A stretch of DNA of 34,891 nucleotides from Chitinophagaceae bacterium (GTDB lineage Bacteria; Bacteroidota; Bacteroidia; Chitinophagales; Chitinophagaceae), in assembly GCA_024643655.1 (NCBI GenBank), contig JAHEMM010000003.1, forward strand, positions 46,072-80,962. The letters run 5' to 3'. Shown one piece after another: positions 1-8,948 of this stretch. The notes beneath the pieces are model-generated. The model searched no databases. It had not been told where the DNA came from and saw only the letters and a list, made by a program, of their open reading frames with translations. The first letter of the stretch is position 1. Each line of letters opens with the position of its first letter. A program made the translations under genes and the position numbers.

Positions 1-477
1 GACCCCTATCATGGTGTTGGACAAGCACATGGTTTGTGCTTTTCGGTACAAAATGGTGTAAAGCCACCACCCTCTTTATTAAATATTTTTAAAGAATTAC
101 AGGATGATTTAGGGATTCCAATCCCTCAACATGGCAACCTCACAAAATGGGCAAAACAAGGTATTTTTTTATTAAACTCATCATTAACCGTTAGAGCTGG
201 CGAACCTATGAGCCATTCAAAAATTGGATGGGCAACTTTTACGGATGCTGTTATAAAGAAGATTTCAGATCAAAAAGAAAATGTTGTGTTCCTTTTGTGG
301 GGTAAATTTGCACAAGAAAAAAGGGTATTAATAGATGCATCAAAACATTGTATTCTAAGATCGGTACATCCATCACCATTATCAGCTTATGGTGGATTTT
401 TTGGATGCAGACATTTTTCTAAAACGAATGAATATCTTGCATCCAAAGGAATCGATCCTATCGATTGGAGTTTATAA
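1..477 (+). CDS. ung: Uracil-DNA glycosylase, family 1 (5' end outside window)
   Basis: The reading frame is open from the first base, so the N-terminus lies upstream and 158 codons are visible. The product excises uracil from DNA in base-excision repair. The fragment opens inside the catalytic motif ([11 protein letters not shown], whose Asp is the general base in family 1 enzymes). It continues with the proline-rich loop KPPPSLLNI, the uracil-pocket strand LLNSSLTVR and, near the end, the DNA-intercalation motif HPSPLSA with the conserved His. It ends in SKTNEYL...IDWSL, as Ung proteins usually do, so the C-terminus is complete. The stop codon overlaps the start of the next gene (TAATG), which implies translational coupling. 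An ATG at 34 is internal and is not the true start. Family assignment is very secure. Confidence 0.96.
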   Translation, partial: DPYHGVGQAHGLCFSVQNGVKPPPSLLNIFKELQDDLGIPIPQHGNLTKWAKQGIFLLNSSLTVRAGEPMSHSKIGWATFTDAVIKKISDQKENVVFLLWGKFAQEKRVLIDASKHCILRSVHPSPLSAYGGFFGCRHFSKTNEYLASKGIDPIDWSL

Positions 478-1217
478 TGATGAGCCTACTTAAAAATATT
501 CTTGGAAGAGTTTTTGCCATTTGGGCGTTGATCAGCTTTATAGCCACCTTTCTTATCATTTTTATTCCTTCAATGTTTTGTTGGTTAATACCGGATCCTA
601 ATGGTCAGAAAATATTTATTCAAATTGCCAGGTTATGGATGAATATTTGGCTTCGTATTACTGGCTGCCGTGTGAAAATAATTGGCTCGAAAAGATTTGC
701 TTCTGGAGAAACATATATAATCACCAGTAATCATAATTCATTGATGGATGTTCCACTTTCATCTCCCTTTATTCCAGGTGCTAATAAGACAATTGCAAAG
801 TCAACTTTCACAAAAATTCCATTATTTGGCTTTTATTATATGAAAGGATCTGTTTTGGTTAATAGAAATAGCGATAAAAGCAGGCGACAAAGTTTTGATA
901 AGATGAAAGCAGTTTTAAAGCTTGGAATTCATATTTGTATTTATCCTGAAGGAACAAGAAACAGAACCGCTGAGCCATTAAAAAAATTTTATGATGGTGC
1001 ATTTAAGTTGGCTGTAGAAACAAAAACTGCTATTATTCCTGCTGTTATTTTTAATACTAAAAAAGTATTACCAATGAATAAGAGATTTTATTTTTGGCCT
1101 GCAAAAATTGAAATGCATTTTTTGGAACCTGTATCTTCCGATGAAAAAACAACTGAAATATTAAAGCAAGAAGTATTTGAAATAATGAAGCAGTATTATG
1201 TTCAAAATAAAAGTTAG
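477..1217 (+). CDS. plsC: 1-acyl-sn-glycerol-3-phosphate acyltransferase (PlsC-like)
   Basis: The 246-residue product belongs to the membrane acyltransferase family that converts lysophosphatidic acid to phosphatidic acid in phospholipid synthesis. Visible signatures are a hydrophobic N-terminal segment (about residues 12-38), the catalytic HX4D motif (H86-D91 in SNHNSLMDVP), the VNRNS block near 128 and the substrate-binding block YPEGTRNR (156-163). A TTG lies four codons upstream, but the ATG at 477 overlapping the ung stop is the natural coupled start; the next codon is also ATG (480). The 3' end overlaps the convergent lptD-like gene by four bases (TTAG). The exact acyl acceptor cannot be read from sequence, and PlsC-family paralogues acting on ornithine lipids or glycolipids exist. 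Confidence 0.9.
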   Translation: MMSLLKNILGRVFAIWALISFIATFLIIFIPSMFCWLIPDPNGQKIFIQIARLWMNIWLRITGCRVKIIGSKRFASGETYIITSNHNSLMDVPLSSPFIPGANKTIAKSTFTKIPLFGFYYMKGSVLVNRNSDKSRRQSFDKMKAVLKLGIHICIYPEGTRNRTAEPLKKFYDGAFKLAVETKTAIIPAVIFNTKKVLPMNKRFYFWPAKIEMHFLEPVSSDEKTTEILKQEVFEIMKQYYVQNKS

Positions 1218-3937
1218 AAGTTAGTGAAGAACCTGCTACGATTAATTTTCAGATCTTGCAGCACAGATGATTTAGGACTAATTGTAAAACTGAATGAACG
1301 ATATAAGCCTACCGGAGTTACATTTATTGATAGTTGCCAGCAATGCATCTCCCTGTTTATACTCATCTGGAAAGTTTGAACTTTCTTCGTATCAAAATCA
1401 TAGTTACCATTTGTAGAAAAATTCCATTTTGGGGTAAGATTGAAACTTCCATTAAAATTTAATCCAGATGTAAAATCTTTTTTGTAGGTGATCAGATCTG
1501 GTTGTAGACGGTTTGTAAATGAAATAGAATATCCAATTGACACTTGCCAGGGAATATTGAAATCAACAAAATCGCCAGGATTTTGCTGCATATAATCCAG
1601 TAATCGTTGTTGATCACCAATAAGATTAGGATCATTTAGTCGGTTTTCTATTTCCTTTTTTCGTAGCTCATCCTTTTTGGGGTCTTTGGGCTTGCTTTTA
1701 AAAGTTGTATTCATTGAAATGCTGCCAAACGTTAACCTACCCAATTTAAACTTACCTCCCTCCCATGCGTATTTGTTGATATCTCTTCCATATTGATCTG
1801 TTTGATATGGATCTAATGATGATTGTGCTGTAATTTGAAGCTTATCCAATAAAGTTGCACGGAGATATAAGCTAATAATATCAAGTTTTAGGGAATCCCT
1901 TAAAAAATTGTATCCAGTAGAAAACCCATATCCATCAATGAGCTTTATTTTTTTAATCGCATTTTCACCTGTGTCCTTTTTAGATCGCCACTTCATTTCC
2001 AGATTATTGTCTACTTGAAAACCAATCCCTCCGGTTCTGCCTTCTCCATATCCTGAATATAATGCACCTTCAAATTCACTAAATCGTTGAGTAATTCCTG
2101 TAGCAACAGTATCTGTATAAAAATGACTTTTTGAAAGATCTGGTTTATAATTCAAACTTAAAGATGGTCGAATTACATGACGTATAGCTACAATCCTTGA
2201 TTTTTTAAATTGATATGTACCGAATATTGCTGTATTGAAGCTTAAAGCAAAAGTAGCCTGATGATCTGTAAAAAATCCTTTTGTTATGGTTGTATCAACC
2301 TTTTGTGTTGCGGTGTTCCATTTCCTTCTGAATTTTTGTGCTATCCATACCTGAGAGTAAGAAAAAGAAGGAGATACAATTACTGCTCCGTTTAAAATAG
2401 GCGGTAAAGCAAGAGTAATTGGAATATTATGTTGTGCACCCCATTGTAAAGTGTCAATCAGGTTTTTTAGTTTGAATGCAGTATCATAAAAAGATACCTG
2501 ATTTCTAAAATTTCCATTGTAACCTATTCCTAGCTTTTGATACCATTTTGGAGTACCTACATCATCTTTACGTTGAAAAGGATATTGCGTACTTACACTA
2601 AACCCTACATCCGGTAAACTGAGATTAATTAATCTTGTAACATTATTCTGATTGTGATTAGCACTAAGCGAAAGATTATAAGGTTTGCCAATCCAGTTTT
2701 TTGAATACGTAATTGATGATCCTAATTGATTCTGAAAATTAAGTTGCACATTATTTGGTGTAAGCTGATTGAATCTTGTAGAACCAGCATTAACACTTGC
2801 AGAAAAATTTGTTCCTGGTCGGGATTTTCCATCTACAGTATGATTCCAGTTTACTTGAAAAGTCCTGTTCTTAAGAAAATCAGGATCTCCTCTAAAATTA
2901 AACCTGGTATTTTGCATACTAAAGTTAAAAGCACCACTATAGCGATATCTTTTTCGGTAAGTTGGATTTGCATTTATAGACCATCCTCCATAAGAATAAA
3001 TATTTCCATATACTTTCACATCCCAATACTCACTTAGCACTTTGTAATAACCAAGACCTTCTAAGCCAAGTCCAAATTGTTCATTACTTGCAAATCGAGG
3101 TGGCATTAATCCAGAATGACGACCTTGACTTAAAGGGTAAAAACCAAATGGTAAATAAATGGGCACTGGTACACCTTCAAATTCTAGATGCGCCGGACCA
3201 GAAACGGCAAGTTTCTGATTTATTACCTTCATTTTTGGTGTAACGAAGTCAAAATGGGGTTCATCTAACAAACAAGTTGTAAATCTAGCCCTCTTAATAA
3301 AAGTCGTATTCTCATTAACCTTTTTAGCCACTTCACCAATTACTAAAAATTCACCTTGTTGAGAATAAGTGTTTTTTGTTAATCCTACCTGAGATTTGAA
3401 ATTATACCGAATTGTATCACTGGTAAATTCACTTTCACCACTTTTGAAATGTGCCGTTTCAATGACTGCACCTGAACTGTCTTTTGCATTTACTGCAGTT
3501 ACTATCTGCGTTGCTTGATCTACCTCCACCTGCGGAGCTGTTAAAGTTATATCCTGATATTGAGTTTTAGTTTTGCCATATAAAAGCACTTTCTTTTGTG
3601 CTACCAAAATAACTGCAGAATCCTGGGCTTCATATTTGAGTGGCGCCTCAAGTGTATCCTTTGATATTTTTAATGAAAACGAATCAACCTTTTCGGTGAA
3701 AATAGTAGAATCGGTTGAAGGTTTTTTTGTTGTATCTGTTAAAGGAATTCCAATACTATTGACAGTGTCTTTTTTCAGCAACGGTTTAGTTGTGTCTGCC
3801 GTCATTGTTAAAGGACTGTAAAAATCATTTACAGGAGAAGCATAAGCCGTAGTTTTCCACGTTATTGTGCAAAATATAACAGCAGTGATTATCCCGTAAA
3901 AAAATATTTTTGACTTAAATTTGTACAGTTGCTTCAT
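1214..3937 (-). CDS. lptD: LptD-type LPS assembly outer-membrane protein
   Basis: A 907-residue product that probably inserts lipopolysaccharide into the outer leaflet. It has a signal-like N-terminus (basic start, hydrophobic stretch about residues 12-33, ending near AYASP). An OstA/LptA-like periplasmic domain follows (about 100-240), then a long beta-barrel of alternating aromatic strands ending in Phe. The segment with PFGFYPLSQGRHSGLMPP, marking the passage from jellyroll to barrel, is typical of Bacteroidetes LptD homologues as I recall them. The start is taken at the ATG at 3937; a TTG lies one codon upstream. It is transcribed away from the amidase cluster, and a -7-like TACATTTG lies just upstream. 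Its stop overlaps the plsC stop. LptE is not visible here. The family call is good; the function is inferred by homology. Confidence 0.85.
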   Translation of the reverse strand: MKQLYKFKSKIFFYGIITAVIFCTITWKTTAYASPVNDFYSPLTMTADTTKPLLKKDTVNSIGIPLTDTTKKPSTDSTIFTEKVDSFSLKISKDTLEAPLKYEAQDSAVILVAQKKVLLYGKTKTQYQDITLTAPQVEVDQATQIVTAVNAKDSSGAVIETAHFKSGESEFTSDTIRYNFKSQVGLTKNTYSQQGEFLVIGEVAKKVNENTTFIKRARFTTCLLDEPHFDFVTPKMKVINQKLAVSGPAHLEFEGVPVPIYLPFGFYPLSQGRHSGLMPPRFASNEQFGLGLEGLGYYKVLSEYWDVKVYGNIYSYGGWSINANPTYRKRYRYSGAFNFSMQNTRFNFRGDPDFLKNRTFQVNWNHTVDGKSRPGTNFSASVNAGSTRFNQLTPNNVQLNFQNQLGSSITYSKNWIGKPYNLSLSANHNQNNVTRLINLSLPDVGFSVSTQYPFQRKDDVGTPKWYQKLGIGYNGNFRNQVSFYDTAFKLKNLIDTLQWGAQHNIPITLALPPILNGAVIVSPSFSYSQVWIAQKFRRKWNTATQKVDTTITKGFFTDHQATFALSFNTAIFGTYQFKKSRIVAIRHVIRPSLSLNYKPDLSKSHFYTDTVATGITQRFSEFEGALYSGYGEGRTGGIGFQVDNNLEMKWRSKKDTGENAIKKIKLIDGYGFSTGYNFLRDSLKLDIISLYLRATLLDKLQITAQSSLDPYQTDQYGRDINKYAWEGGKFKLGRLTFGSISMNTTFKSKPKDPKKDELRKKEIENRLNDPNLIGDQQRLLDYMQQNPGDFVDFNIPWQVSIGYSISFTNRLQPDLITYKKDFTSGLNFNGSFNLTPKWNFSTNGNYDFDTKKVQTFQMSINREMHCWQLSINVTPVGLYRSFSFTISPKSSVLQDLKINRSRFFTNF

Positions 3938-3948
3938 CAAGTAAGAAG

Positions 3949-3956
3949 CAAATGTA
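3949..3956 (-). promoter_or_regulatory. Candidate -7 element (TACATTTG) for the lptD-like gene
   Basis: Read on the minus strand this is TACATTTG, a match to the Bacteroidetes -7 consensus TAnnTTTG, in the 98-base divergent spacer. It ends 11 bases before the ATG, so the leader would be only a few bases long. I see no convincing -33 TTTG at the expected distance. Confidence 0.45.
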
Positions 3957-4035
3957 AATCATTATCCCTCTGCATCCTATGAAGATTAGTAAACAATTTG
4001 TGAATATTCTATAAGTACTAAAGACCTGAAAAGCC

Positions 4036-5064
4036 ATGATTGGAAGAACCCTTATTATTTTTCTTGTTTGTTGTAGCAGTATAACAGTATTTTCTTTTAT
4101 AAAAAATGCCCCTCCATCTTTAAAAAAGCAGAAAGCAATACGCACAATTATAGTTGATGCTGGTCATGGAATTATGGAAAATGGAGGTCATAATGGTGCA
4201 AAGGGCTCCTACTCCTATGAAGACGATATTTGTCTTGCAATTTCTAAAGAATTTATAAAGAATCTGCAAAAAGAATTACCAGAAATCAAAGTTGTGGAAA
4301 CAAGGCCTACAGAAAAAATCACTTCTTTAACTCGTAGAGCCAACATTGCAAACGAAAACAAAGGGGATTTATTTTTTTGTATTCATGTAAATGCAGCTGT
4401 CCCAATTAGAAAAAGGGAATTTATTGGAAACAAAACAGTGACTTACTATACAGGAAAAGGAAGTAATCGTAAAAAGAAAACCAAACAAGTACCTCAATAC
4501 AAGACATATACTGTATCAAATCCAGCTAAAGGGACAGAAACTTATATATGGGGCGCACATAAAAGTGAAGAAAAAGAATTGGCAGTACGGGAAAATGCTC
4601 CAATTCTTCAGGAACAGGATTTCAAAAAAACTTATGGTGATATTGATCCCAATTCACCAGAGTTTGTAGCACTTTCTTTATTAAAAACAAAGCAATATTT
4701 TAAAAGAAGTGCAACACTAGCTGGTTTTGTACAGGATGAATTTGCTAAAGTTGGAAGAGTAGATCGTAATGTAAAACAACGTGGCGTGGGAATTTGGGTA
4801 TTGCAAGCTACAGCTATGCCAAGTGTTTTGGTAGAAACGGGTTATATTACTAACCGTGCTGAAGAAGATTACCTGAATAGTAAAGCTGGACAAAAAGAAT
4901 TGGCAGATTGTATGATTAGGGCTTTAAAGACTTATATTGATTGGATTGAAAAGCAACAGGACGAAACCGATAAACGTAATAATAGTTCAAATACAAATAA
5001 ATCAAGAGATGTAAATAATTTTCTGAAAATGATTGAAGAAAAGGAAAAGGCTTATGTTCGCTGA
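4036..5064 (+). CDS. N-acetylmuramoyl-L-alanine amidase, Amidase_3 family (first tandem copy)
   Basis: A 342-residue zinc amidase that cleaves the peptide stem from peptidoglycan glycan strands in the periplasm. An N-terminal hydrophobic segment (residues 4-22) suggests export. Predicted zinc ligands are H44 (in VDAGHG), E62 and H117 (in CIHVNA), with catalytic E267 (in LVETGYITN), so the active site is complete. Between H117 and the conserved GTETY strand there is an extra Lys/Arg/Tyr-rich stretch of about 44 residues (122-165) that I do not expect in AmiA/B/C-type enzymes. The C-terminal tail (about 310-342) is charged and probably disordered. It is followed 52 bases later by a paralogue with the same layout. 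It could be called AmiC-like; septal targeting is not established. Confidence 0.92.
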   Translation: MIGRTLIIFLVCCSSITVFSFIKNAPPSLKKQKAIRTIIVDAGHGIMENGGHNGAKGSYSYEDDICLAISKEFIKNLQKELPEIKVVETRPTEKITSLTRRANIANENKGDLFFCIHVNAAVPIRKREFIGNKTVTYYTGKGSNRKKKTKQVPQYKTYTVSNPAKGTETYIWGAHKSEEKELAVRENAPILQEQDFKKTYGDIDPNSPEFVALSLLKTKQYFKRSATLAGFVQDEFAKVGRVDRNVKQRGVGIWVLQATAMPSVLVETGYITNRAEEDYLNSKAGQKELADCMIRALKTYIDWIEKQQDETDKRNNSSNTNKSRDVNNFLKMIEEKEKAYVR

Positions 5065-5116
5065 TTCTCCCAAAAATTTATTCAAATATGATTTTTTAAG
5101 GGCAAAATAACTGTTG

Positions 5117-6088
5117 ATGAAAAAACTACTAACCTCATTCTTTCTTGTATATATAATTACAATTTCTTCGAATATAATTGCGCAGGATAATGCCAATAAA
5201 GCATTAAGGACTTTAATTATTGATCCGGGGCATGGAGGGCAAGATCCTGGTGCAAAAGGTACCTTAGAATCTGAAGCAAATGTTGCTTTAGCAATTTCTC
5301 TAAAGCTTGGTGATACAATTGCGAAAGTATACCCCGATATAAAAACTATTTACACCAGAAAGACAGATATATTACCTGGAAACCTAACAGATCTGAATGC
5401 TTCACTCAAATACAGGGCAGATTTAGCCAATGAAAGTAATGGTGATCTTTTTATTGCCATTCATTGTAATTCTGCAGGTAGAGCTCCGGGTGGTTGGTAT
5501 GAACGAAAAGTAGTTGGGAAAACACCATATACTCAAACCTATAAAAAGGGCAAAAAAACATATAAAAGAACTGCCTATAAATATGAATATGATAATGTAT
5601 GGGTCGAAAATAAAGCAAAGGGTACGGAGACATATTTGTGGGCTATTGGAAAAAATGATGCAAAGACCAAGTCTGTTGCTAATAATGATTTTAGTGGTGA
5701 AATAGATTCTACATCTACTCTTTCACTTCCTGATCCATCAGACCCGGCTGAAAAAATTAGAATGTTGATTTATACTAAAAACTTCTTTAGTAAAAGTTAT
5801 CAATTGGCTGATTTGGTGCAGGAAGAGTTTAAAAATTCTGGGAGGGTTGACAGAGGAGTAAAACAAAGAAATGATAAAGGTATTTGGGTCTTACAGGCCA
5901 CTGCTATGCCTAGTATATTAATTGAAATTGGGTTTATTTCTAACAAGGAGGAAGAAGCATATATGCTAAGTGAAATCGGGCAAAAGGAAATAGTAGCCAA
6001 TATTTTTACAGCCTTTAAAAAATATAAAGAGAAATTAGAGGCCAAAGCTGCAATAGCTGAAGAAATTAAAGAAAAGAAGTCATTTTAA
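5117..6088 (+). CDS. N-acetylmuramoyl-L-alanine amidase, Amidase_3 family (second tandem copy)
   Basis: A 323-residue paralogue of the preceding amidase. The signal peptide is clear (MKKLLTSFFLVYIITISS, with cleavage likely after IIAQ). Zinc ligands are H39 (IIDPGHGG), E53 (ESEANVAL) and H116 (AIHCNS), with catalytic E270 (LIEIGFIS), all present. The same extra basic/aromatic insertion lies between the third zinc ligand and GTETY (about residues 122-168) and is Lys/Tyr-rich here too. The ATG at 5117 is preferred over the TTG one codon upstream because the signal peptide begins there. The two copies keep the same motifs but differ considerably between them, so the duplication is old. The C-terminal tail is Lys/Glu/Ala-rich. 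It is 75 bases upstream of the MCE gene, possibly in one transcript. Confidence 0.92.
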   Translation: MKKLLTSFFLVYIITISSNIIAQDNANKALRTLIIDPGHGGQDPGAKGTLESEANVALAISLKLGDTIAKVYPDIKTIYTRKTDILPGNLTDLNASLKYRADLANESNGDLFIAIHCNSAGRAPGGWYERKVVGKTPYTQTYKKGKKTYKRTAYKYEYDNVWVENKAKGTETYLWAIGKNDAKTKSVANNDFSGEIDSTSTLSLPDPSDPAEKIRMLIYTKNFFSKSYQLADLVQEEFKNSGRVDRGVKQRNDKGIWVLQATAMPSILIEIGFISNKEEEAYMLSEIGQKEIVANIFTAFKKYKEKLEAKAAIAEEIKEKKSF

Positions 6089-6163
6089 CTACTGTAATTA
6101 GTTTAAAAATAAATGGCTAATTTGGCAGCCTGAACTACTTGAAAGTCAAAGCAAAACATCCAA

Positions 6164-7147
6164 ATGAAAATCAGTAACGAAACTAAAGTCGGTATACTTA
6201 CTATTGTCGGCCTTACTATACTCATTTTAGGCTTTAATTTTTTAAAAGGAAAAGATCTTTTTAAGAAGAGCAAGAAAATTTATGCAGTTTTTAAAGACCT
6301 CGGATCTTTATCAAAGTCGAATGAAGTAAAAATTAATGGTTATGTAATTGGAACAGTTTATAGTTTAAAAGCTAAAGATGAAAATTTGAGTGGAATTGTT
6401 GCTACTATTAGCTTATCGCAAGAAGTAAATATTCCAATAGACTCAAAGGCAATGATTTCTTCCCCATTAGTTGGTGCTTCTTTTATAGTTATTGAAAAAG
6501 GAAAAGCGGTTGAATTTCTTTCTCCTGGCGATACATTAATGACAGTTGTTGACGTTGGTATCCTGGATGATGTAAAAGCACAACTTACTCCTACCCTTAC
6601 CAAGGTTCGTTCTACACTGGATTCTTTAAATAATATTTTTGGTAGCATCAATGGCATTTTGAATTCAGAAGCAAGAGGCAATCTTCAACAAACATTAGCA
6701 AACCTCAACAAAGCTAGTAGTTCATTAAACGGGATGCTGGATAACCAAACAGGGGCATTAGCCAAAACACTTAAAAATGCAGAAGCATTAACAGGTAAAT
6801 TACTCTCTAATACAGATGATATTTCTGCCACCATAAAAAATGCAAAAATTACTTCAGAAAAATTAGCCGCATTAGAATTAAAACCAACTATTGATTCATT
6901 AAATGCAATGATTGGAAGTTTGAAAAATACCGCAGCAAAAATCAATAGTAAAGATGGTACAATCGGAGCCTTGTTAAATGATAAGACACTTTATAAGAAA
7001 CTAACTGATGCTATTCTGAGTGCAGAAATTCTTATGGATGATTTACGTAAAAATCCAAAACGCTACGTTAATTTATCCATCTTTGGTAAAAAAGATAAAA
7101 ACGGGCCTATAACTTCGCCTGCTATTAAAGACAGCATTCCGAAGTAG
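6164..7147 (+). CDS. MCE/MlaD-family lipid transport protein
   Basis: A 327-residue protein with one N-terminal membrane anchor (about residues 8-27) and an MCE domain (about 35-115, including KSNEVKINGYVIGTVYSLK and SSPLVGASFIVIEKG). A long helical region follows (about 130-290), rich in Ala, Leu, Asn and Ser, with repeated LN/LxN patterns that suggest a coiled or tunnel-forming helix bundle. MCE proteins form hexamers that carry phospholipids between inner and outer membranes with an MlaE permease and MlaF ATPase; neither partner is in this window. Its position between amidases and an OstA-like gene, close to lptD, fits outer-membrane homeostasis. It ends just before the next gene (9 bases), so the two are likely cotranscribed. 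Confidence 0.88.
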   Translation: MKISNETKVGILTIVGLTILILGFNFLKGKDLFKKSKKIYAVFKDLGSLSKSNEVKINGYVIGTVYSLKAKDENLSGIVATISLSQEVNIPIDSKAMISSPLVGASFIVIEKGKAVEFLSPGDTLMTVVDVGILDDVKAQLTPTLTKVRSTLDSLNNIFGSINGILNSEARGNLQQTLANLNKASSSLNGMLDNQTGALAKTLKNAEALTGKLLSNTDDISATIKNAKITSEKLAALELKPTIDSLNAMIGSLKNTAAKINSKDGTIGALLNDKTLYKKLTDAILSAEILMDDLRKNPKRYVNLSIFGKKDKNGPITSPAIKDSIPK

Positions 7148-7156
7148 ATTAATTCA

Positions 7157-8803
7157 ATGCGAAATTTTTTTTTACTTTTTTTATTGTTAATTGCCAGTTT
7201 AATTCTACCAGAATTATCAATGGCACAGGTAATTACACCTGAAACAGCAGTTCCTGCTCCTCCGTCAGATAGTTCACTAATCGTTCAAATTTTACCGGGT
7301 GTACGTAAATTAGAATTTCGAAAAGCAAACGATTCTACACAATTAACAATTTTGGCAGGCAATGTGAAATTGAAACAAGGAACTTCTTATTTCTTTTGTG
7401 ATAGTTGCGTAATAAATGACAACACTAAAACTTTTGAAGCATGGGGAAAAGTTCATATAAATGATGCAGATACTATTAATGTATACTCAAATCATTTAAG
7501 ATATTTCATGAATAAGCGAATTGCATTTCTTGATGGTGGAGTACGATTAACTGATGGAAAAGGGACACTCACTACTCCAGATCTGGAATATGATATGAGT
7601 ACCGATATTGGAATATATACACATGGAGGTAAAGTTGTAAATAAAAAAACTGTCTTAACCAGTAAAGAAGGATATTATTATGCAGGACTGAAAGATGTTT
7701 ATTTTAAAAAAAATGTAGTCTTGAATGATCCCGCATATAAAATAACAACTGATTCCTTATTATATAATACAGAATCGCAAACCGCCAGATTTATTGCACA
7801 AACATTAATAAAAGACAGTACCGGAAGAACGATAGAAACAAAAGAAGGTTTTTATAATATAGGAAGCGGTAAAGCAGAATTCGGAGGCAGGCCAATCATA
7901 AAAGATGGAAAATTAACAATAACAGCTAATACTATTATTAATGATGATAGTACTGGAATAAGTCAAGCCAGAGGTAATGTGATTATTATCGATACGGTGC
8001 AAAAAACAACCATCCTTGCAGGAGAAGTATTTCGGGATAATAAGAAGGATCGGATATTGGCTACCCGAAAGCCGTTAATGATTATTAAGCAGGATAATGA
8101 TTCGATTTATGTAACTGCAGATACGTTATTTTCGGCCAGGTTAACTGACTTATATAGCAAAAAAGATTCATTAGTTAAAGACACTGTAAAAGGTGTAAAA
8201 GTAATTAATGTAAAAAATAATAAAGAAAAAACAGATAGTACAAACCGATATTTTGAAGCGTATAGAAATGTGAGAATTTTTTCTGATTCAATGCAGGCCG
8301 TCAGTGATAGTATGTTTTATTCTTTCAGAGATTCTACTTTCCGTTTATTTCAGAAGCCTGTAGTTTGGGCGAAAGAAAGCCAGATAACAGGTGATACCAT
8401 ATATCTGTTTACAAAAAATAAGCAAGCGGAAAAGCTTAAAGTATTTGAAAATAGTTTTATGGTAAATAAAATTGATCCTGAAGTTTTTAATCAAATAAAA
8501 GCTACGAGGATGGATGGGTTTTTTACGAATGGCAATATTGATTCAATCAGAGCAGCAGGATTAGCTGAAACAATCTATTTTATTCAAGATGAGGACAGCG
8601 CCTATACCGGTATTAATGAATCTACTTGCGATATAATTGATATTTATTTTGGGAAAGAAACGTTAGAGAAAGTTGTTTTGAGAAGCAATGTAGTAGGTAC
8701 GATCTGGCCAATGAAACAAAAAGAACCCAAAGAGATGCGGCTACCAAATTTTCAATGGATGGAATCTCGTAGACCAAAAACTAAATTTGATTTATTTGAT
8801 TAA
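7157..8803 (+). CDS. OstA/LptA-like periplasmic protein
   Basis: A 548-residue exported protein with a clear signal peptide (residues 1-23, ending LSMAQ). The N-terminal half contains repeated beta-strand units of the OstA/LptA jellyroll type: LTILAGNVKLKQGT (about 55-70), FEAWGKVHIND, IAFLDGGVRLTDGKGTLTTP and DVYFKKNVVLND. LptA-like domains form the periplasmic bridge that carries LPS to LptD. The protein is much longer than classical LptA (about 180 residues); the remainder (about 250-548) has further strand repeats (e.g. YFEAYRNVRIFSDSMQAVSDSM) and ends in a polar tail. It may combine LptA and LptC functions, or be a long Bacteroidetes variant; this is inference. The start region carries runs of nine and seven T residues. 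Confidence 0.83.
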   Translation: MRNFFLLFLLLIASLILPELSMAQVITPETAVPAPPSDSSLIVQILPGVRKLEFRKANDSTQLTILAGNVKLKQGTSYFFCDSCVINDNTKTFEAWGKVHINDADTINVYSNHLRYFMNKRIAFLDGGVRLTDGKGTLTTPDLEYDMSTDIGIYTHGGKVVNKKTVLTSKEGYYYAGLKDVYFKKNVVLNDPAYKITTDSLLYNTESQTARFIAQTLIKDSTGRTIETKEGFYNIGSGKAEFGGRPIIKDGKLTITANTIINDDSTGISQARGNVIIIDTVQKTTILAGEVFRDNKKDRILATRKPLMIIKQDNDSIYVTADTLFSARLTDLYSKKDSLVKDTVKGVKVINVKNNKEKTDSTNRYFEAYRNVRIFSDSMQAVSDSMFYSFRDSTFRLFQKPVVWAKESQITGDTIYLFTKNKQAEKLKVFENSFMVNKIDPEVFNQIKATRMDGFFTNGNIDSIRAAGLAETIYFIQDEDSAYTGINESTCDIIDIYFGKETLEKVVLRSNVVGTIWPMKQKEPKEMRLPNFQWMESRRPKTKFDLFD

Positions 8804-8948
8804 CCAATCTCTTTAAACAGTTTCAATAATTTTAAGAGTTGTCATTTTTTATAATCAGCTATCTTGAATCTACTTCCTTAATACTTTATCATTTCTTTTA
8901 GACTTCACGGCACTATTTTTCGTTCTACTTAAAGCAAAAATAGTTACC

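Noticed and set aside
5800-6945. Several antisense open frames opposite the second amidase and the MCE gene
   Set aside because: All are shadows of well-supported genes; none has a signal, domain or gap-filling position.
8811-8840. Imperfect hairpin CTCTT...AAGAG after the OstA-like gene
   Set aside because: The stem is short and AT-rich with a mismatch and no T-run, too weak to call a terminator.
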